A DNA stretch of 64,000 nucleotides, taken from the NCBI GenBank assembly GCA_963662395.1, contig OY759511.1:2170001-2234000 (forward strand). The letters are read 5' to 3'. The stretch is from JAPOXR01 sp963662395. Its GTDB lineage: Bacteria; Pseudomonadota; Alphaproteobacteria; Rhodobacterales; Rhodobacteraceae. The notes below the pieces were generated by a model. The model saw nothing but the letters and a program-made list of their open reading frames with translations, was not told the DNA's origin and ran no database searches. The position numbers and the translations under genes are program-made. Positions 53,869 to 62,829 of this stretch are shown here, in pieces (positions within the stretch are counted from its first letter, which is position 1; each line of letters opens with the position of its first letter).

Positions 53869-55464
53869 TCAGTATCCCAGGGCGCAACCATCCTTGCGCT
53901 GATCGGACGCACCGGCCAGCACGCCATGCCGGTAGTCGATGTGGATCGCCTGGCCACCGCCCAGGGGTGCCTCCGGGGTGACAACCCGGTGGCCGATGCT
54001 GGCGAGGCCGGCCCGGACGTTTTCGCCGATCCCCCTCTCCAGCTGCAATTCGCCGTCCTCCGGGAAGCAGCGCGGCCCATCAAGCGCCTGCTGGGGATCC
54101 ATCGAGTAATCAGCAAGGCCCGACACGAATCTCGCATGGCCGACGGCCTGGTACTGCCCACCCATCACACCGAAGGACGAGACGACCCGTCCGGATTTTC
54201 TGAGCATCGCCGGAATGATCGTGTGCAGTGGTCGCTTGCCGCCGGCAAGTTCGTTGGGATGCCCCTCCATCAGGCAGAACCCGGCCCCCCGATTTTGAAA
54301 ATTGATTCCGAACCGTGCCGATGCGAGGCCCGACCCGAAGCTGTGGAATACCGAGTAGATCATCGAAACCGCCATCAGGTCCCGGTCGACCACACTCAGG
54401 TAGACGGTGTCGCGGTGAATGGCGTCGGTCGTCTCCCGCACCGCCGACAACGCCCGACCGGGATCGATCAGACTGGCAAGCCTGGAAGCCGTTGACGGTG
54501 AAAGCATGTAGTCCAGACGCTCGGCCATCGGCACATCGCCAATGAACCGGTCACGGGCATCCAGTGCCAGTTTCGCCGCCTCGGCCTCGACATGGATGCG
54601 CTCCACGCCGTAGGGATCAAGCTTTCCCAAGTCAAACGAGGACAGGATGTTGGCAAGCAGCAATGCCGCCGCACCCTGCCCATTGGGTGGATGCTCGGCA
54701 ACGACAAGGTCACGGTACGGGCCTTCAATCGGTTCGCCATATTCGCATTCAGCACCGGCAAAATCCTCGAGAGTATGCATGCCCCCGGCGTCCCGCAGGC
54801 TGGAAACCATGTCCTGCGCAACCTCGCCCTCATAGAATGCCGCTCGCCCCTGGTCGGCGACCCGCCGCAATACCTCGGCCTGGCCAGGAGCCCGGAACAC
54901 CATTCCCGCAACTGGCGCCTTTCCGGATTCGAGAAAGAACCGACGCCCGTCTCCCTGCAGGTGTGGCTCGGCCTGCGCCCAGTCAAAGGCCACCCTTGGT
55001 GCGACTGCAACCCCCTGCTCCGCATAGCGGATCGCCGGAGCAAGGCTGGCGGCCAGCCCGAGCCGGCCCCAATCCCGCGACAGCCGGCAGAAGGCATCCA
55101 TGGCGCCCGGCACCGTGACGGCCTCCGGCGAATGGAGCGGAACCGCGGCGTGTCCCTTCCGGCGCAGGTGATCGGCAGACAGGGCCGCTGGCGCCCTTCC
55201 GGACCCGTTGAGGGCAATGATCCGATCCTCACCGGCCGGCTTCAGCAATACGAAACAATCACCGCCAATTCCCGTGGATTGCGGTTCGCAAAGCCCCAGC
55301 AACACGGCGGCGGCGATGGCGGCATCAACGGCATTGCCTCCATCCTCGAGCATCCGCACGGCAATGCTGGCCGCCAATGGGTGTGATGTTGCGCACATCC
55401 CGTTGGTCGCAAGAACCGGGGATCGTCCTGGTAGCTGGAAATCTCTCATCGTCATTTTCAGCAT
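53869..55464 (-). CDS. gamma-glutamyltransferase family protein
   Basis: This 531-residue Ntn-hydrolase resembles gamma-glutamyltransferase, which is made as a proenzyme and cleaved before a Thr that becomes the nucleophile. That Thr is T353 in IHRDTVYLSVVDRDLMA. The N-terminal half begins SPVLATNGMCATSHPLAASI and has DGGNAVDAAIAAAVLLG, EPQSTGIGGDCFVLL and NGSGRAPAAL. The C-terminal half contains MGGQYQAVGHARFVSGLADY and DPQQALDGPRCF. There is no signal peptide, so it may be a cytoplasmic member rather than the periplasmic glutathione enzyme. It converges on hspQ and is transcribed away from DUF2794. Confidence 0.92.
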   Translation of the reverse strand: MLKMTMRDFQLPGRSPVLATNGMCATSHPLAASIAVRMLEDGGNAVDAAIAAAVLLGLCEPQSTGIGGDCFVLLKPAGEDRIIALNGSGRAPAALSADHLRRKGHAAVPLHSPEAVTVPGAMDAFCRLSRDWGRLGLAASLAPAIRYAEQGVAVAPRVAFDWAQAEPHLQGDGRRFFLESGKAPVAGMVFRAPGQAEVLRRVADQGRAAFYEGEVAQDMVSSLRDAGGMHTLEDFAGAECEYGEPIEGPYRDLVVAEHPPNGQGAAALLLANILSSFDLGKLDPYGVERIHVEAEAAKLALDARDRFIGDVPMAERLDYMLSPSTASRLASLIDPGRALSAVRETTDAIHRDTVYLSVVDRDLMAVSMIYSVFHSFGSGLASARFGINFQNRGAGFCLMEGHPNELAGGKRPLHTIIPAMLRKSGRVVSSFGVMGGQYQAVGHARFVSGLADYSMDPQQALDGPRCFPEDGELQLERGIGENVRAGLASIGHRVVTPEAPLGGGQAIHIDYRHGVLAGASDQRKDGCALGY

Positions 55465-55636
55465 TGCCGGCCGGGCAAGGCCTGGTTGGTCGGATTGGGT
55501 CGCCTGCGGATCATCGATACCCGATCGGCGAATGAAACGCCACCTCGACGCAGTCCGGACGAATTTTCCGGCGATTACCCACAGACAATTGCGAAGATGG
55601 CTTGAACTTGCCGGAAACAGAGGTCACATTGATTCC

Positions 55637-56002
55637 ATGGCGATTCAGCTGTCCTCCGCATATCACAACCGGCAAGAATCGCGGCAGGATGCTGATACCA
55701 ATCAACCCGTAAGCTTCAAACGCTCCGAACTCGCAGTCATTCTGGAGACCTATCGCCGCATGGTCGCGGCTGGCGAGTGGCGGGATTACGGAATCTCGAA
55801 CCTGGCTCGGAGCGCAGTGTTTTCAGTCTATCGCAATGCCTCCGGGCAGCCGCTGTACCGAATAGAAAAAAGGCCAATGAGGGCATCGCGTCGCAATGTC
55901 TACCTGATCATCTCGATGGACAATCGAATTGTACGGCATGGCCATGACCTGCATCTTGTCATGCGATACTTCGACCGGAACCTGTTCAGGATCGTCGCCT
56001 GA
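55637..56002 (+). CDS. DUF2794 family protein
   Basis: This 121-residue protein matches DUF2794, a small alphaproteobacterial family. It has VSFKRSELAVILETYRRMVA followed by AGEWRDYGISNLARSAVFSV, then RIEKRPMRASRRNVYL, all characteristic of the family. The C-terminus is MDNRIVRHGHDLHLVMRYFD. Its function is unknown. The ATG at 55637 gives a start just before the domain; the open frame extends upstream to 55208. It is adjacent to the nested transposon, which begins about 80 bases downstream. Confidence 0.88.
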   Translation: MAIQLSSAYHNRQESRQDADTNQPVSFKRSELAVILETYRRMVAAGEWRDYGISNLARSAVFSVYRNASGQPLYRIEKRPMRASRRNVYLIISMDNRIVRHGHDLHLVMRYFDRNLFRIVA

Positions 56003-56729
56003 CCCCGATACCACCGGTGGCAAGCACCGCCTTGGCATTTCTACGAATGGTCGGGGTGCCAGGGCCGGAAATCACGCTTGCATGGGGTGCACGCCAATTT
56101 CCTGGGTCGATGTGAATCCGTTCTCGGTTCCGTGCAGGTGGAGCAACGCAACGGGTTAAAGATTTGCCGCTTCCATGCTCTTTCCGACCACCTCCCGGCG
56201 CGGTCGACAATGACCGGACCAACCGGTCGGCGCCGTGTGACCGGGAATCGAGAGCAGGAGTATCGAGGCATGCGCGGCAATGACATGAAGCCGGGCCCCG
56301 GCCCGGAGGTGGTGGTGGCATCCCTGAAGGAATTGGCCGGCAAGGGCACGGGCAGCCACGGGATCATTTGCGGGTCCGGCGGCGTGTCCACCGAGTACCG
56401 GCTTGATGGCGGCGAGGTTCGATCCCGATGCCTTCCGACCGCATTCGAGGACGCCATGCGGTCACGTCTTGCCGGGCTGGTTCCGAAGCTGGAGAGCGAA
56501 CTGACTGGCAGGGATGTCGCCGACCTTGACGGCATCGAGATCGCCATCCGCGACGCGTCGCAGGGCGGCAGCAGCGCCATCTGTGCGTCGCTGCTCGAGA
56601 AGATCGATGCCGCGCTTCCGACGCCCGACTGCCCGACATGCGGCAAGCCGATGGAGCGGCACCAGAAGGCCGGCAAGGCCTTTGCCTCGCGCCCGGGACC
56701 GGTGAAGGTTGTCCGGACATGTTGCCGCT

Positions 56730-56737
56730 GCCGGGGC
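56730..56737. repeat. left copy of target duplication GCCGGGGC
   Basis: The eight bases just before the inserted element at 56738 are repeated at 59159-59166. Joining the sequence through 56737 to 59167 restores the ISKra4 reading frame. Confidence 0.85.
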
Positions 56738-59158
56738 CTACTCATTGCCCACAAAAGATGTTCCGCTAGCCTAATGACTTCAGGAGGACACTGTCCTCTC
56801 CGGCATCGGCGCTGTGGCCGACCATCCAGGCGGCAAAGGCCAGGGCCGACTGACCGTTCCAGATTACCTCCGCCCCGGGAGGTCCGTCATTCTTTCGGTC
56901 AAGGTAGCCGCCCATGGTCGCCACCAGGCGGAAGGCGGCGCCAAGATCGGTCGGCGGCACCATGCGCCTGGTGGCGGCAAAATCCGAGAGCAGTCCGATC
57001 TCGATCTTCGAGAAGGCGTTGTCCACCGGCTGCTGCGGTTCGGTGCGCGCCAGCTGCGTGAGGGCGGCGATCCGCCAGGCGATGACGGCATTGATGACCA
57101 CCGCCCGCTCCAGGCGCTGCCGGTTCTGGTGGGCGGTGGTCTCGACCTTGCAGCCCGACTTCAGGATTCGGTGCCAATCTTCCACCCGCCATCTCAAGGC
57201 ATGGAGGCGCAGGATCTCGCGCGCCTTGCCGGCGCTGCCGACATCGAGCGTGGTCAGGAGCCGCCAGCATACCGGCCTGGTGCCGTCCGGCGGGTCCACC
57301 TCCCCGGCATGGATGGCGCCCATGGTGACGGGATCGGGACCGAAACGGGCCTTCTCCCGCACCGGCGGTGGCAGCTCCACCGTCATCATGCGCAGGGCCA
57401 GAACGGCCTTGCGGGCGACCCGCCCACCGAAGGCGGACTGCCCACCCGTGGAATTGCGCTCCGAGAGCCGGCCGATCTCGATGGAGGCGCGGCCGATCTC
57501 CGGTGCCGAGGCCATGGTCTCGAACAGCTTCGGCTGGCCGCGCCCGAGAGAGCGGTCATGGCGGGCCCGGACCAGCAATGCCAGGGAGCGCCGGCCGAGC
57601 GCCCGGTATTCGGCGAAGAGGTCAAAGGCATCTGCCTCCCGATCCATCACTGCCACCACCCGCACCCCGTCAAGCTCGCCGGCAATGGCGGCGCTGTCCC
57701 GAAGCCCCCGCAGCCAGCGCCCGGTCCTCCGGTCCAGGACATTCGCCGCCCGCTTCACCTTGCCGAATGGCAGCGCGTCGAACTCCATGCCGACCACGCC
57801 GAGCGGCACGCCGTCGCCGCCGACCGCCAGCGTCGAGTGCAGGTGCAGCCCGCGGGTGCCGGCTCCACCCTTGTTCCGGCTGATCCTGCCAAGCCCGTCG
57901 CAACCGCGATGGGTAGCGAAATCGAGATCGGTGCCGTCCTGGACCAACAGGGCCAGCCGTCCGGCCTGCATCCGCCGGATGCTGCGGGCCCGGTGCCCCG
58001 AGAGCATGGCCGTCGCCGACACTGCGTCGTAATCCGGATGCTCGATCATCCTGTAATATCCCTTCACTGCCGCCTCGTCGCCGGCCGCGGCGGCGAGGAA
58101 TGTCTTCGAGAGCGACCGGGCCTGGATACGGGCGCTGTCGACCAGCCGGCGGGTCAGCCGCGCATCGCCGAGCTTCACCGAGCCGAACTCGTTCATGGCC
58201 CAGCTTGCGGTGTCAAGCCCGTCGCCGGCACCCAGGGCCCTTGCGGTGCCATCCAGCCGGTCACACCAGTCTGCGGCCAGCGGCACCAGCCAGACCGCCT
58301 TCGCCGGCTCCACCCGCCCATCGCGCACCCGCCGCCCGCAGGTCTCGCCGACACGGCGCCAGCCGGCGGCAGCAAAGCAGGTTCCGTCATGCTCCGGTGC
58401 AATAAAGGTCTCGACCAGCACCGGTGCCACGCCATACACCGCCTCGAAGTCACCGGACACCCGCCGCCGCGCCATGCCCAGCAGCATCGATGCCAGGTTC
58501 GGCACCGAGACCGACGGCCGGACCAGGAACCGGGCCAGCGAGATCACGCGCTCGAGATGCCGCTCCCGCGCGTGGCTGTCCCAGCCGATCCATTCATCCC
58601 GCGCCGCCAGGGAGCGCGTCGCCGGAACGAACAGCAGCCCGCCGAGCCAGCCATGCGCCGAGCCGACCAGGTATCGCAGCTGGCGCCCGACATGCAGGCG
58701 GGCGGCGCGGGGATGCTCCGAGGCCATCAGCTCATTGAACACGAGCCGCCGCGCATCGTCGCCGACCACCACCAGCTCGAGGTCGCCGATGGCGCCGGCC
58801 CGCGACGGCAGTCCGGTCGGCTCCGGTATCGCGACACCGGTGCGGGCGACCCGGCCATGGCCACCGCCGCCGTCCGGCGGCGGCAACTCGATGCGGCCTC
58901 TGCCTTCCATGCGACGCAGTGCCGACAGGCAGCTGGTGACCTGAAGCTCGCCGCGGTGGTCGAGGAATCCGAAGGCCGAACAGACGCGCCGGCCGATCTC
59001 GGCCCGACTGTGAACTCCCTTGCGCGCCAGAATGGCCGTGAGCTTGCGAAAGCCGGCATCCGATGACAGTCTCCGGGGAATTGATGCATTGCCTGCCATG
59101 GCGGCACTGTAGCAGGTGGGTCATGGCGAGTCGAGTCGAGTTTGTGTCCAATGGGCAG
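56738..59158 (-). mobile_element. IS4/Tn5-like element encoding a DUF4338-DDE fusion transposase
   Basis: The 2421-base element lies exactly between two copies of GCCGGGGC (56730-56737 and 59159-59166). Its ends are imperfect inverted repeats of about 18 bases: CTACTCATTGCCCACAAA on the left and CTGCCCATTGGACACAAA on the right, reading inwards. The single long gene is on the minus strand and appears intact. The insertion is therefore recent or still mobile and lies within a dead ISKra4 element. Confidence 0.85.
56766..59099 (-). CDS. DUF4338-IS4/Tn5-type fusion transposase
   Basis: The 777-residue protein has a DUF4338 (DruA-type) domain at about residues 105-275 (RQLRYLVGSAHGWLGGLLF, ARDEWIGWDSHARERHLERV, CFAAAGWRRVGETCGRR). 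A Tn5/IS4-type DDE transposase follows (about 295-777). The DDE part starts SWAMNEFGSVKLGDARLTRR, and the acidic triad is visible at D388 (LLVQDGTDLDF), D486 (VVAVMDREADAFDLF) and E640 (RWRVEDWHRILKSGC). It is intact, with no stop or frameshift, and lies in its own element. In the known Druantia system DruA is separate from any transposase. The fusion suggests that this domain helps transposition (for example by binding the ends or the target). An antisense open frame of 750 codons overlaps it completely and is judged a shadow. Confidence 0.85.
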   Translation of the reverse strand: MAGNASIPRRLSSDAGFRKLTAILARKGVHSRAEIGRRVCSAFGFLDHRGELQVTSCLSALRRMEGRGRIELPPPDGGGGHGRVARTGVAIPEPTGLPSRAGAIGDLELVVVGDDARRLVFNELMASEHPRAARLHVGRQLRYLVGSAHGWLGGLLFVPATRSLAARDEWIGWDSHARERHLERVISLARFLVRPSVSVPNLASMLLGMARRRVSGDFEAVYGVAPVLVETFIAPEHDGTCFAAAGWRRVGETCGRRVRDGRVEPAKAVWLVPLAADWCDRLDGTARALGAGDGLDTASWAMNEFGSVKLGDARLTRRLVDSARIQARSLSKTFLAAAAGDEAAVKGYYRMIEHPDYDAVSATAMLSGHRARSIRRMQAGRLALLVQDGTDLDFATHRGCDGLGRISRNKGGAGTRGLHLHSTLAVGGDGVPLGVVGMEFDALPFGKVKRAANVLDRRTGRWLRGLRDSAAIAGELDGVRVVAVMDREADAFDLFAEYRALGRRSLALLVRARHDRSLGRGQPKLFETMASAPEIGRASIEIGRLSERNSTGGQSAFGGRVARKAVLALRMMTVELPPPVREKARFGPDPVTMGAIHAGEVDPPDGTRPVCWRLLTTLDVGSAGKAREILRLHALRWRVEDWHRILKSGCKVETTAHQNRQRLERAVVINAVIAWRIAALTQLARTEPQQPVDNAFSKIEIGLLSDFAATRRMVPPTDLGAAFRLVATMGGYLDRKNDGPPGAEVIWNGQSALAFAAWMVGHSADAGEDSVLLKSLG

Positions 59159-59166
59159 GCCGGGGC
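59159..59166. repeat. right copy of target duplication GCCGGGGC
   Basis: Direct repeat of 56730-56737, created by insertion of the IS4-like element. Confidence 0.85.
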
Positions 59167-60236
59167 TGCGGCACCGGCCACTTCCCTCTGGACCGTGCCC
59201 TCGGGCCGGAGGGACAGACCACCACGCCGGAGGCGTCGCGCAAGCTCTCGGGCCTGGCCGGCGTGCAGGTTCCGGCAACGACGCTGCGGCGATGGCACCG
59301 GCGTCCCGATGCGCCGGAGCGAGCTGGAGGGCCTGGCCGGCAAGCAGGAGGACGGATCGGCCGGAACCAGGGAGGCGAAGGTGGTTGTCACCTTCACTGC
59401 CGAGGGCACGAACCGCAAGACCGGCGAGCCGATGAAGGATGAAGGCAGCGACAGGGTGAGCGCCCTGATCGACAGCGCGGCATCGGTCGGCGGCGTCAGC
59501 CGGGTGTCGGAGTTTGCCGGCCGGGCAGGTCGGCAGTTCTGCAGGGAAGGCGTCTGCGCTGCCCGGGAGGTGGTCCTGGTCTCCGACGGTGCCGCCTGGA
59601 TCACCAATGTGGCCGACGAGTTGCTCGCCGGCATGCGCAAGACCTGTATCCCGGACCTGTTCCATGCCCTGGAATATGCGTCGGAGGCCGTCAAGGTGCT
59701 GATCGGATGCAAGGCCGGGCGCAAGGCGCGCCTGGCGGGAATCAAGGCCCTGCTGCCGGACGGGAAGGTCGGTCGTGTCATCGCCGAGTTGCAGCCCTGC
59801 CGCGGCTGGCACAAGGCGGTGGCGAAGTGCATCGACCATTACGCATCCAACCGGGAGAGAATGCGCCATGACGAATACCGGGCTCGCGGCATGCAGATCG
59901 GCAGCGGTCAGGTCGAGAGCAGCTGCAAGCAGATGGTCGCCGCCCGCTTCAAGAAGTCGGGAAGCAGATGGTCGAAGCGGGGGGCGAATGCATTGCCGGC
60001 GTTGAAGAGTTGCCGGCACAACTCACAACGGGAAGAGTTCGCCGAGTGGAGAGTTGAACGGCTGGTCGCTGCGTGATCCAGGAATTTGGCGTGCACCCGC
60101 TTGCAGGCGGCAGCTTCCAACCAGCCAGTGTCCTCGTTATATCGGTCTTTCCATTCCTGCGTTTCCGTCCGACTGTTGCAATGGGATTCACTCTTGCTCG
60201 GCCAAATATATGCCAGCCTGTAGTTGCTAAACTCAA

Positions 60237-60653
60237 TCAGTATTCCAGAAATTTCCGGACCCGCTCGGCAATCGAATTGCTTGCCTTGACTTCACATTCC
60301 CAAAGCACCAGCGCGTCCCAGCCCAGTTCCCTAAGACTGGTCAGGTGCTCCGAATCGCGGGCGGCGTTGCGCTCCAATTTCGGGAGCCAGTAATCCCGGT
60401 TGGACCGGGGTCTCCGGACGATATTGCAGGCGGGGTCACCGTGCTGGTGCCAAAAACAGCCATGGACGAATATCACCTTCCGGCGGCGGAGGAACACCAA
60501 GTCGGGTTTACCGGGAAGTTCCTTGAGATGAAGCCGGTAGCGGTATCCCATGCCATGAACAATCCGGCGCACGGTCATCTCCGGCTTCATGCCGCTGGAC
60601 CGGATGTTGGACATGATTTCGCTGCGGCGTTCGGGGGTAACAGTATCAGGCAT
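60237..60653 (-). CDS. vsr: very short patch repair endonuclease Vsr
   Basis: Vsr nicks 5-prime to T in T:G mismatches created by deamination of 5-methylcytosine. The 138-residue protein begins DTVTPERRSEIMSNIRSSGM, the canonical start. It contains the active-site region RYRLHLKELPGKPDLVFLRR and KVIFVHGCFWHQHGD with the catalytic Asp (PGKPD) and the zinc ligand residues. SNRDYWLPKLERNAARD is also typical. It lies downstream of the restriction and methyltransferase genes on the same strand, fitting repair of the mutagenic effect of their cytosine methylation. Confidence 0.95.
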   Translation of the reverse strand: MPDTVTPERRSEIMSNIRSSGMKPEMTVRRIVHGMGYRYRLHLKELPGKPDLVFLRRRKVIFVHGCFWHQHGDPACNIVRRPRSNRDYWLPKLERNAARDSEHLTSLRELGWDALVLWECEVKASNSIAERVRKFLEY

Positions 60654-60712
60654 GCGTTTCCCTCAAGACGACACGGCTGTTCCTCCGGTGACATACATGG
60701 GACGAACGCTTC

Positions 60713-61570
60713 CTAGATTACAAGGTCAAGAGGAAGGTCAGCGATGTCCCGGAGCCGCTTTCCAGTGATCATGGTGTCAAGCAAATCCTCGGCATCATTG
60801 AAATCGAGATTATGGACAGTGTCCACCAATTCTGGCAGTGCGAAGTGATACACGCAGTCAATGTCACCGGTTCCAAGCGCAATGGAGGCAATGCGGTTGG
60901 GCATCGGTTCCCCGGTCACGACTGCGATGTGGGGAAGGCGACCCTTTCGGTTTCGAACTAGATTCAATGCTTCGGACCGGGCATTCTGGGCGCGGTCGCT
61001 GCGTATGGTCCACTTGCATGACACGCTAGCATGGAGGATGGGGTTTGTGTTGTTTCTGTGCCTGAGTGGCGTGTGGAGCGCCTGTTGCTCATCCACAATC
61101 ATGCCGCAGGTGTTGATGATTTCATCGTCCTCGGGCCAACGGATGATGACTACATCGGGCTTGATTAGGTAGTCACTTCCCAGTGCGGCGGCAAGTTCCG
61201 GGTTGGCCCTCGAAGCGGCATCCAGGGCATCTAAGTGCTGATACTGGTCGTACTGAGCGATGGCAGCGCGCGGTCCGATTGCCTTGCTGACTTCCCACTG
61301 GCCGGGCCGGAGATGTTTGAGGGAAGGGAATGTATGTCCAAGGTAGTCCTCGCAGATTTCTTCAAACCTGTGTCCGGCCATCTGACCGGCGAGACGTTCT
61401 TCGATGACCGTTGCGCCAAGACGGTCCAAGATGCCATTAGCAATACTGACGCTCGACCTGCTGTGTCTATCCGCGTTGCTTGGAATACCCTTCATGTCGT
61501 GACGTAGAACGGAGCCCATCAGCGCCGCATGAAAACTGCGGCGAGCGTTGGAAAGGAAAGCTCCGTTCAT
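60713..61570 (-). CDS. NgoMIV-type restriction endonuclease
   Basis: This 285-residue protein closely resembles type II restriction endonuclease NgoMIV, which cuts GCCGGC. The catalytic centre KPDVVIIRW (D139), ASVSCKWTIRSDRAQNARSE (K186 in SCK and E200) is in the same layout as remembered for NgoMIV (286 residues). The C-terminal region RKGRLPHIAVVTGEPMPNRI followed by GTGDIDCVYHFALPEL is also typical. The start overlaps the methyltransferase stop by four bases, so expression is coupled. Recognition of GCCGGC is inferred from family likeness. The gene looks intact. Confidence 0.9.
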   Translation of the reverse strand: MNGAFLSNARRSFHAALMGSVLRHDMKGIPSNADRHSRSSVSIANGILDRLGATVIEERLAGQMAGHRFEEICEDYLGHTFPSLKHLRPGQWEVSKAIGPRAAIAQYDQYQHLDALDAASRANPELAAALGSDYLIKPDVVIIRWPEDDEIINTCGMIVDEQQALHTPLRHRNNTNPILHASVSCKWTIRSDRAQNARSEALNLVRNRKGRLPHIAVVTGEPMPNRIASIALGTGDIDCVYHFALPELVDTVHNLDFNDAEDLLDTMITGKRLRDIADLPLDLVI

Positions 61571-62550
61571 CTAGATATTTTCGCAACTTGCACGGAACTG
61601 CGAGCTGACAGGCAGTATCTGATCCTTTGGGCAACGGCCCGGGCAACCGGAGAAGGAAAAGCATTGCCGACCTGACGGTATGCGGGGGTCTTGCGGCCCG
61701 AGAACTCCCATTCGTCCGGAAAGCCCTGAAGACGTGCAACCATGCGAACGGTCAGGCGGGGCATGCCAACAAACTCAAGTCCGGGCGCGGCGTCGGCAAT
61801 ACCAAGCCCATCGACCCCCAGCGTGGCCCATGCCTTCCTAGCGCGCGTTGGCCCCAGGTCCGGTCCTCCGTGCTTCAGCGAGCCGCCGACAATCGTAGGA
61901 GCAATATCATCGGCGCGGTCTTTCCATACGCGGGCACCCTTCCAACCGCGTTCAGAAATAAGGTCGTAGAGTGTTTCGCCAACGGTTTGCGGTTTGCGGC
62001 CTGTGCTAGCAGGCCAAGAAAAATGCTCGGCAATGTCCTTGCGCAATGCAATGATCACCACGCGCGGGCGCAATTGGGAAACACCGAAGTCGGATGCGTT
62101 CAAAAGTTGCCATTCTGCATGGTAGCCCAGCTTGCCCAGTTGGGTCTTGAGCGTACGGCGGAAGTCTTCGAATACTGCTCCTAGTATGCCCCGGACGTTT
62201 TCAAGCATCACCGCGCGCGGGCGCGTGGTGGAGATCAGGTCGAGAGCAACAGGGAACAGGTTGCGTTCATCCCGGTCTCCAAGTTGCTTCCCGGCAATCG
62301 AGAAAGGAGGACAGGGGAGACCTCCGGCCAGCAAATCGATTCCCCTGAAGGCGTCTGCGTCCCGTTCAGCAAACCTGCACAGGTCGTCTTCGAAGACACA
62401 CCAGTCGGGGCGGTTGAAGCGCAGGGTGTTACAGCAATGATGATCGATCTCCACCAGCCCAGCATGTTCGAATCCAGCCTGCTCCAGCCCGAGCGCCTGA
62501 CCGCCGCCGCCGGCACAAATCTCCAGTGAATTGATGGATTCCCTGATCAT
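61567..62550 (-). CDS. C5 cytosine DNA methyltransferase
   Basis: This 327-residue methyltransferase would protect sites cut by the adjacent NgoMIV-type enzyme. The C5-methylase motifs are complete: I (LEICAGGGGQALGLEQAGF), IV with catalytic C80 (LLAGGLPCPPFSIAG), VI (VMLENVRGIL, E117), VIII (QLRPRVVIIAL) and X (YRQVGNAFPSPVARAV). The target-recognition region lies between VIII and IX (about 215-285). I chose the ATG at 62550 from the conserved N-terminus; the open frame extends upstream to 62736. It is transcribed first in the methyltransferase-restriction-Vsr unit and overlaps the restriction gene by four bases. Confidence 0.94.
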   Translation of the reverse strand: MIRESINSLEICAGGGGQALGLEQAGFEHAGLVEIDHHCCNTLRFNRPDWCVFEDDLCRFAERDADAFRGIDLLAGGLPCPPFSIAGKQLGDRDERNLFPVALDLISTTRPRAVMLENVRGILGAVFEDFRRTLKTQLGKLGYHAEWQLLNASDFGVSQLRPRVVIIALRKDIAEHFSWPASTGRKPQTVGETLYDLISERGWKGARVWKDRADDIAPTIVGGSLKHGGPDLGPTRARKAWATLGVDGLGIADAAPGLEFVGMPRLTVRMVARLQGFPDEWEFSGRKTPAYRQVGNAFPSPVARAVAQRIRYCLSARSSVQVAKISR

Positions 62551-62829
62551 CGCCTGTCTATCCCCTATGTCATTTTGGCAGGAACAAGCGTTATCTGCAA
62601 GTTGACCGCCGCTATCACAAATCTTGGCATAGAGTAGCCGGTGTAAGGCCAATCGGCACGAATCAGCCCGGAAGACAAGATCACAAGATTGTGTCGCAAA
62701 AACATGTTCAAGGCATTGTCTGCAGGAGGGATACAAAATCCGCGTAGACCTTCCGATACAGCAAAGGTAGTTTGGCGGAAATTAGCCGACGACCAGATGA
62801 GCCGAGCTGCTTGCCAGAGGAAGAGGCAG

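Larger units (their letters stand above)
56270..60076 (+). pseudogene. ISKra4 transposase, interrupted and internally deleted
   Basis: The N-terminal part (56270-56737) ends in the zinc-finger region DCPTCGKPMERHQKAGKAFA ... VVRTCCRCRG. After the inserted element it resumes in the same frame with CGTGHFPLDRALGPEGQ and SRKLSGLAGVQVPATTLRRW. Near 59290 the frame shifts: relatives have about 60 more residues between TLRR and DGTGVPM, and both are lost or fused here (DGTGVPMRRSELEGLAGKQ). The C-terminal region has VSDGAAWITNVADELLAG, FHALEYASEAVKVLIG and IGSGQVESSCKQMVAARFKK. The deletion shows that the transposase was dead independently of the insertion. Confidence 0.82.
56085..60098 (+). mobile_element. 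ISKra4-family element, split by an inserted element
   Basis: The ends are inverted repeats that start GGGTGCACGCCAA (plus strand 56085; minus strand from 60098) and continue TTCCTGG. GCTTGCA flanks both ends (56077-56083 and 60099-60105), a probable target duplication of 7 bases, or 9 if an adjoining mismatch is allowed. Removing the internal 2.4-kb element leaves about 1.6 kb, normal for ISKra4. The only gene is a transposase that is broken twice. Confidence 0.8.

Noticed and set aside
56814..59066. A 750-codon open frame on the plus strand across the IS4-like transposase
   Set aside because: It is the antisense of a recognised 777-residue transposase with an intact DDE triad; its composition is that of a shadow frame in GC-rich DNA.
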